DNA of 64,000 nt from Rhynochetos jubatus (taxonomy: Eukaryota > Chordata > Aves > Eurypygiformes > Rhynochetidae): the NCBI GenBank assembly GCA_027574665.1, contig CM050654.1, forward strand, positions 28,849,722 to 28,913,721, written 5' to 3'. Each line of letters starts with the position of its first letter. Positions within the stretch are counted from its first letter, which is position 1. The notes under the pieces are model-generated. The model did no database searches. It was not told the origin of the DNA and saw nothing but the letters and a program-made list of their open reading frames with translations. Both the position numbers and the translations under genes were made by a program. Below are positions 60,480 to 64,000 of the stretch, in pieces.

Positions 60480-61062
60480 AGCCTCTGGCTCGCTCCTCCC
60501 CCGGTGGGATGGGGTGAACCCTTCAGGGTGCCGTCCTCCAGGCACAGCCTGGGCCCCCCCGGGGTCACAAGTCCTGCCAGCAAACCTGCTCCAGCATGGG
60601 CTCCTCTCCCCACGGGGACACAGCTCCTGCCAGGAGCCTGCTCCAGCCTGGGCTGCCCACAGGGTCACAGCCTCCTTTGGCATCCCTATTCTCCAGTGTG
60701 GGGTACAGGGGGCCTCTACGACCCCGTGACCCCTCCAGGGCACGGCCGGCCTCACCATGGGCTGCTCCACGGGACACTCTGCTTCAGGCACCTCCTTCCG
60801 CCTTTCCGCACTGACCTGGGTGTCTGCTGCGTGGGCGTCCCTCTCACACCCCACTCCTCTCTCTGCTGCAGGTTTCCCAGCAGATTTTTCCCCCCGTTAA
60901 ATACATGGTCCCAGAGGCGCTGCCGCAGACACTGCCCGGCTGGGCCGTGCCCAGAGGCAGGTCCGGCTGGGAGCTGGGGAAGCTTCTAGCATCTTCTCAC
61001 CGGAGCCACCGCTGCGGCCCCTCCCCCGGTCCCAAACCCCGCCACGCAAACCCAGCACGCCT
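60480..61062 (+). repeat. GC-rich avian dispersed repeat block (family not named)
   Basis: A GC-rich island sits in AT-rich DNA. Inside are imperfect repeated phrases: CTGCTCCAGCATGGGCTCC, CTGCTCCAGCCTGGGCTGCC, and GGGTCACA twice. They are followed by ACTGACCTGGGTGTCTGC, CACTCCTCTCTCTGCTGCAG, GGGGAAGCTTCTAGCATC and CCCCGCCACGCAAACCCAGC. From experience with bird sequence, the phrases 'ctgctccagc.tggg', 'tgacctgggtgtctgc' and 'ggggaagcttctagc' recur together as a dispersed element, often mispredicted as proline-rich proteins. The long frames here on both strands (up to 161 codons) fit that explanation. The alternative, a genuine CpG-island promoter for the upstream part of the gene, is less likely, because no suitable first exon is seen on the minus strand. 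Confidence 0.5.
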
Positions 61063-61307
61063 CCCCTCTGCACTTTCAGGTGGTTTCATGACAACCAGCA
61101 GGCTAATGTAAACCAAAATCTCTTTTCATGCTAGGAGCTTATTTCAGTAGGGCCTAGCACAGCCCCTGTTTCATCTGAAAGAACAACAGTAGCATTAAGA
61201 AGGACAAAAAAACCCCTACTTCCACAAAAACATTGGAGGAACGACTGGTATTTCCCTCCTGGCTTAATTATCAGGTGAAACACAGAAATTTTAAAAGTGG
61301 GTTGTTT

Positions 61308-61347
61308 GGGGGGGGGTGGGGGGGTGGGGTGTTTATTTATTTATTTA
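61308..61347. repeat. G-rich run followed by (TTTA)4
   Basis: Runs of 9, 7 and 4 G separated by single T (61308-61329) are followed by four TTTA units (61332-61347). The G runs could form a G-quadruplex on the plus strand. Confidence 0.9.
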
Positions 61348-64000
61348 AAAGAGATAAAACGTTTTTTACATGGATAGATCCTTCCTCAGATCTCACATGT
61401 CCACAACTGGAAGCAGGAAGAGGACAAAATTCCTCACAGTTCAACATGGGGGAAATTCAAGAGAGGTTTTTCAATGGTTCTGTGCTTCCTTCCCCAGGAA
61501 TCTAGAGCTTTCCAAGGTGGTATCCATAAATATGCCACCCAAACCCTGTAGGTTTGTTATGACTTTTTCCCATGCCAGTCTAAAGGTTTTTCTTTGGAAA
61601 GAAAATCTGAAGCTGTAGACAACTTCTCTTCCACCTGAAGTTTCAGGCAAAGAAACTTGAATTTGCAACAGAGAGAGAGTCTAAAATGAGAAATTCATTT
61701 ACATGAGCAATTCTGAAATAGCAATAACAAAGCTAGTGAAAAGAACTAACATCATGTTTCAGAGACTTGATTTTGGTATATCAGTTTTTGGTGAGTTTCG
61801 GGGGGGTTCTGGTTTTAATTTAAAAGATTTTTATTGAAAGCTCTGACTCTGAGAAAGAAAAAACCTCAACTGATAGTTTCCATATCTAAGCAACAGCTTC
61901 CAAACTGTTCCCAGTGAAACACATGCTACCAACTCTCCTTCTTTCACCTCCCTCCCCAAAATTGCTTCCCTTCTCTGTTATTCCAAGAGGACATAAACTG
62001 ACACAGGATAGGCAACTTCTTAGCCTTTTTGTTCTCCCACACTAGAGGCTGAAGACAGGGAACCACACCGGAGACAAAGCCACCAGCTTACCCGCTTCAG
62101 AGCCACACGTGCTGAGCTACCAGCCTCAACCCGGCTAGGCAACCTCCCACTAAAAACACCCCAAATGCACCCAGGCTGTGGACAGTGGACATGGTGAAAA
62201 ATGTCTTTCTTCCATTCAGAGTCCTACATCCACTCAAGGTTCATCCTGGTGTTCAGAGACAGCAGGAGAGATGTCCTTGAGTTGTCTGATCCTGTAGACC
62301 CTCCTCAGCTTCCCCAGGCACACTGCATTGCACTCAAGTACAACTCTGAACCAACTTAATGGCTGTTTTGAATGATTTAGAGTTAAATGAACAGTCCATA
62401 ATGTAGTGAAACATGCCAGGAACGAACAAGGCAGAATGTGGGTGCCTACAGCTGTCAGGAATTAAAAAGGGAGGCTGCATGAATGTTTATTTGCAGCAGC
62501 AGCTGGTTACTATAGAAGGGAAAAGCTAAGCTCCTTGGAAACATACTTGACTTTTTGTGCAAATATTGAGCAACTGTAGTACAGAAGCACAATCACTACT
62601 GACACAGTCCATGTGAGTAAGAATGAGTGTCCAACACAGCAGATTTTCTACTGCATAATTCAGAGAGCATGTGTTTTCTGTTAAAAATATATGAAAAGAA
62701 AATAGAATTCAAGGGAAACAGTCCTGGCGGTTTCCCCTCAAACACACCTCTCACCCTCAATACTGGCATGCACTGAACTCTACCAAAAGTAACCAGCCAC
62801 ACTAATAATCTAAGCTTTCCTTCACCACTCGTCTTCCAGGTTCTGGAGCACCTGAACCTGCTTTGACAAGGGCAGTGCAGTAAGGAGCAGGTAAAATAGG
62901 AACCATCTTGGCTTTATCCTTCCAGCCCTAGAGCTCCGTACTGATTGCACATCATATCCTCTCCGCAAGCACCAGGCCTTTGGGAAAGAAAATCCAAAGA
63001 GACATCATCCAGGACTGGAAGGTAGAGAGGATGCACAGGCTGTTCCCTAATAAAACACCCGTTTTAAGAGAAGCTTAGTTCTAGTTGAAGCAAGTGCACA
63101 ACACCACCGAAGACTTAGTCACAAACAGGATACCAGAATCTTGTTTGGCAGAAATTGTTTTCTCAATGCTGCAATTTGACCAAGAAGGGAGTGTTTGCAA
63201 AAAGCTTTCATTTCATTTTGTAAGATAGGCAACCCACTTGTGTAACACAAGCAGAAGTTGTTACAGACATATTAGGAAAGCAAACTTTTCCAGTTCTCAC
63301 TGACAATTCCCTAATAACTATAATGCAGTTCATCTATAAAATACACAGAAAAAAGACCTCTCCTGTCTCTAGACATAGGGGGAGGGAGGGAACAACAAAA
63401 ACAGAACAATCTCACCAACAAGCCATATACAAAAACCTTAAGTCTTAGCTGTGGAGCCTGTCACCGATTCAGCCAAAAATTTAAACTGGTTCACTTCAAA
63501 AAGAAGTAGTTTAAAACACACATACTAAGGTAATAATTGTAACAGCTTTGAGGCAGCTCAGAGGTAGTACAACACACTAAAAAGAAGCGATTTCTTCTCC
63601 ACAGTAGAGGGAGATAGCAACTGTTTTTTTAAGTATATTAAAATTTGACATTTGCTTTTGCGGCATTGTCCTGCTAAAAGACAACGGCATAGCACAAAGG
63701 TACAGTGATAACGCAACCATGCTTCATTCAAGGAAGAGAAGCATTACAAAAGTCATACATGCTCAAATGCTTTGGAATAAAGACCCACTAAGTGTAATTT
63801 AAGGAACATAAAAATCTATTGAGAGTCAGCTACTATTATTTGAAATGCTTTAAAATGAACAACAATAAAATTCACTTAATATTTTTTGCAAGTCCTGTGT
63901 TGCACCCTCATTATTTCCAGAGCCTCTTACACTACCGCATCAAGACACTAACTTTAATAGTTAGAATTACAGAGTATTGTGCTTTGAGGATTTCACAAGT

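Larger units (their letters stand above)
33676..64000. other. Non-coding stretch upstream of the recognised exons, probably the first intron
   Basis: There are 30 kb without any recognisable exon of a known protein. The first exon of the CNTNAP-family gene (start codon and hydrophobic signal peptide) should lie in this direction. I found no minus-strand frame with a suitable hydrophobic start followed by a compatible donor, and the only GC-rich block (about 60.5-61.1 kb) looks like a dispersed repeat and not a promoter island. The stretch carries CR1 fragments, a MIR-like remnant, simple-sequence tracts and one long unidentified open frame, each listed separately. Confidence 0.6.

Noticed and set aside
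60474-61111. Several overlapping frames up to 161 codons on both strands
   Set aside because: Three or more phases are open at once in a GC- and proline-rich repeat-like block, the expected result of composition and not of coding.

Overview
This is a non-coding-dominated window of a vertebrate genome, almost certainly a bird. The evidence is: CR1 LINE fragments, two of them with the avian-type 3' end repeating ATTCTATG; a solo LTR of the avian ERVL-like type (starts TGTGCTGG, ends ACCACGACA); a GC-rich dispersed block of a kind that recurs in bird genomes; and spliced exons with GT-AG borders. The sequence is mostly AT-rich and shows no operons, bacterial signals, rRNA or tRNA genes.

The one gene I can identify lies on the minus strand. 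It is a member of the contactin-associated protein (CNTNAP/Caspr, neurexin IV) family, and two consecutive coding exons are visible. The upstream exon (33565-33675, 111 nt) encodes the first residues of the mature protein and the start of the F5/8 type C (discoidin) domain. The next exon (27560-27753, 194 nt) encodes the core of that domain. Both have clean splice sites and phases that join in frame, across a 5.9 kb intron. The protein most resembles the CNTNAP3/4/5 subgroup; residues favour CNTNAP5 in one exon and CNTNAP4 in the other, so the paralogue is left open. I could not find the signal-peptide exon, expected above 33675, or the next discoidin exon, expected below 27560. Both probably lie outside the window.

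Layout: 1-27559 is downstream intron, containing a 797 bp solo LTR at 8854-9650 with a perfect 5 bp target-site duplication and a possible 34 bp collapsed LTR at 19814-19847. 27560-33675 holds the two exons and the intron between them, with a CR1 fragment in it. 33676-64000 is upstream intron, with a MIR-like remnant, a 25-base poly-G run, three CR1 fragments, G/T- and A/C-rich tracts and a GC-rich block near 60.5-61.1 kb.

The most unexpected item is an unrecognised 243-codon open reading frame at 41822-42553 on the plus strand, antisense to the gene. It is longer than expected by chance, has a strong Kozak context, sits 10 nt behind a good splice-acceptor-like sequence, and is followed by a GTAAGT donor-like site. 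It matches no family I know and is offered only as a candidate.
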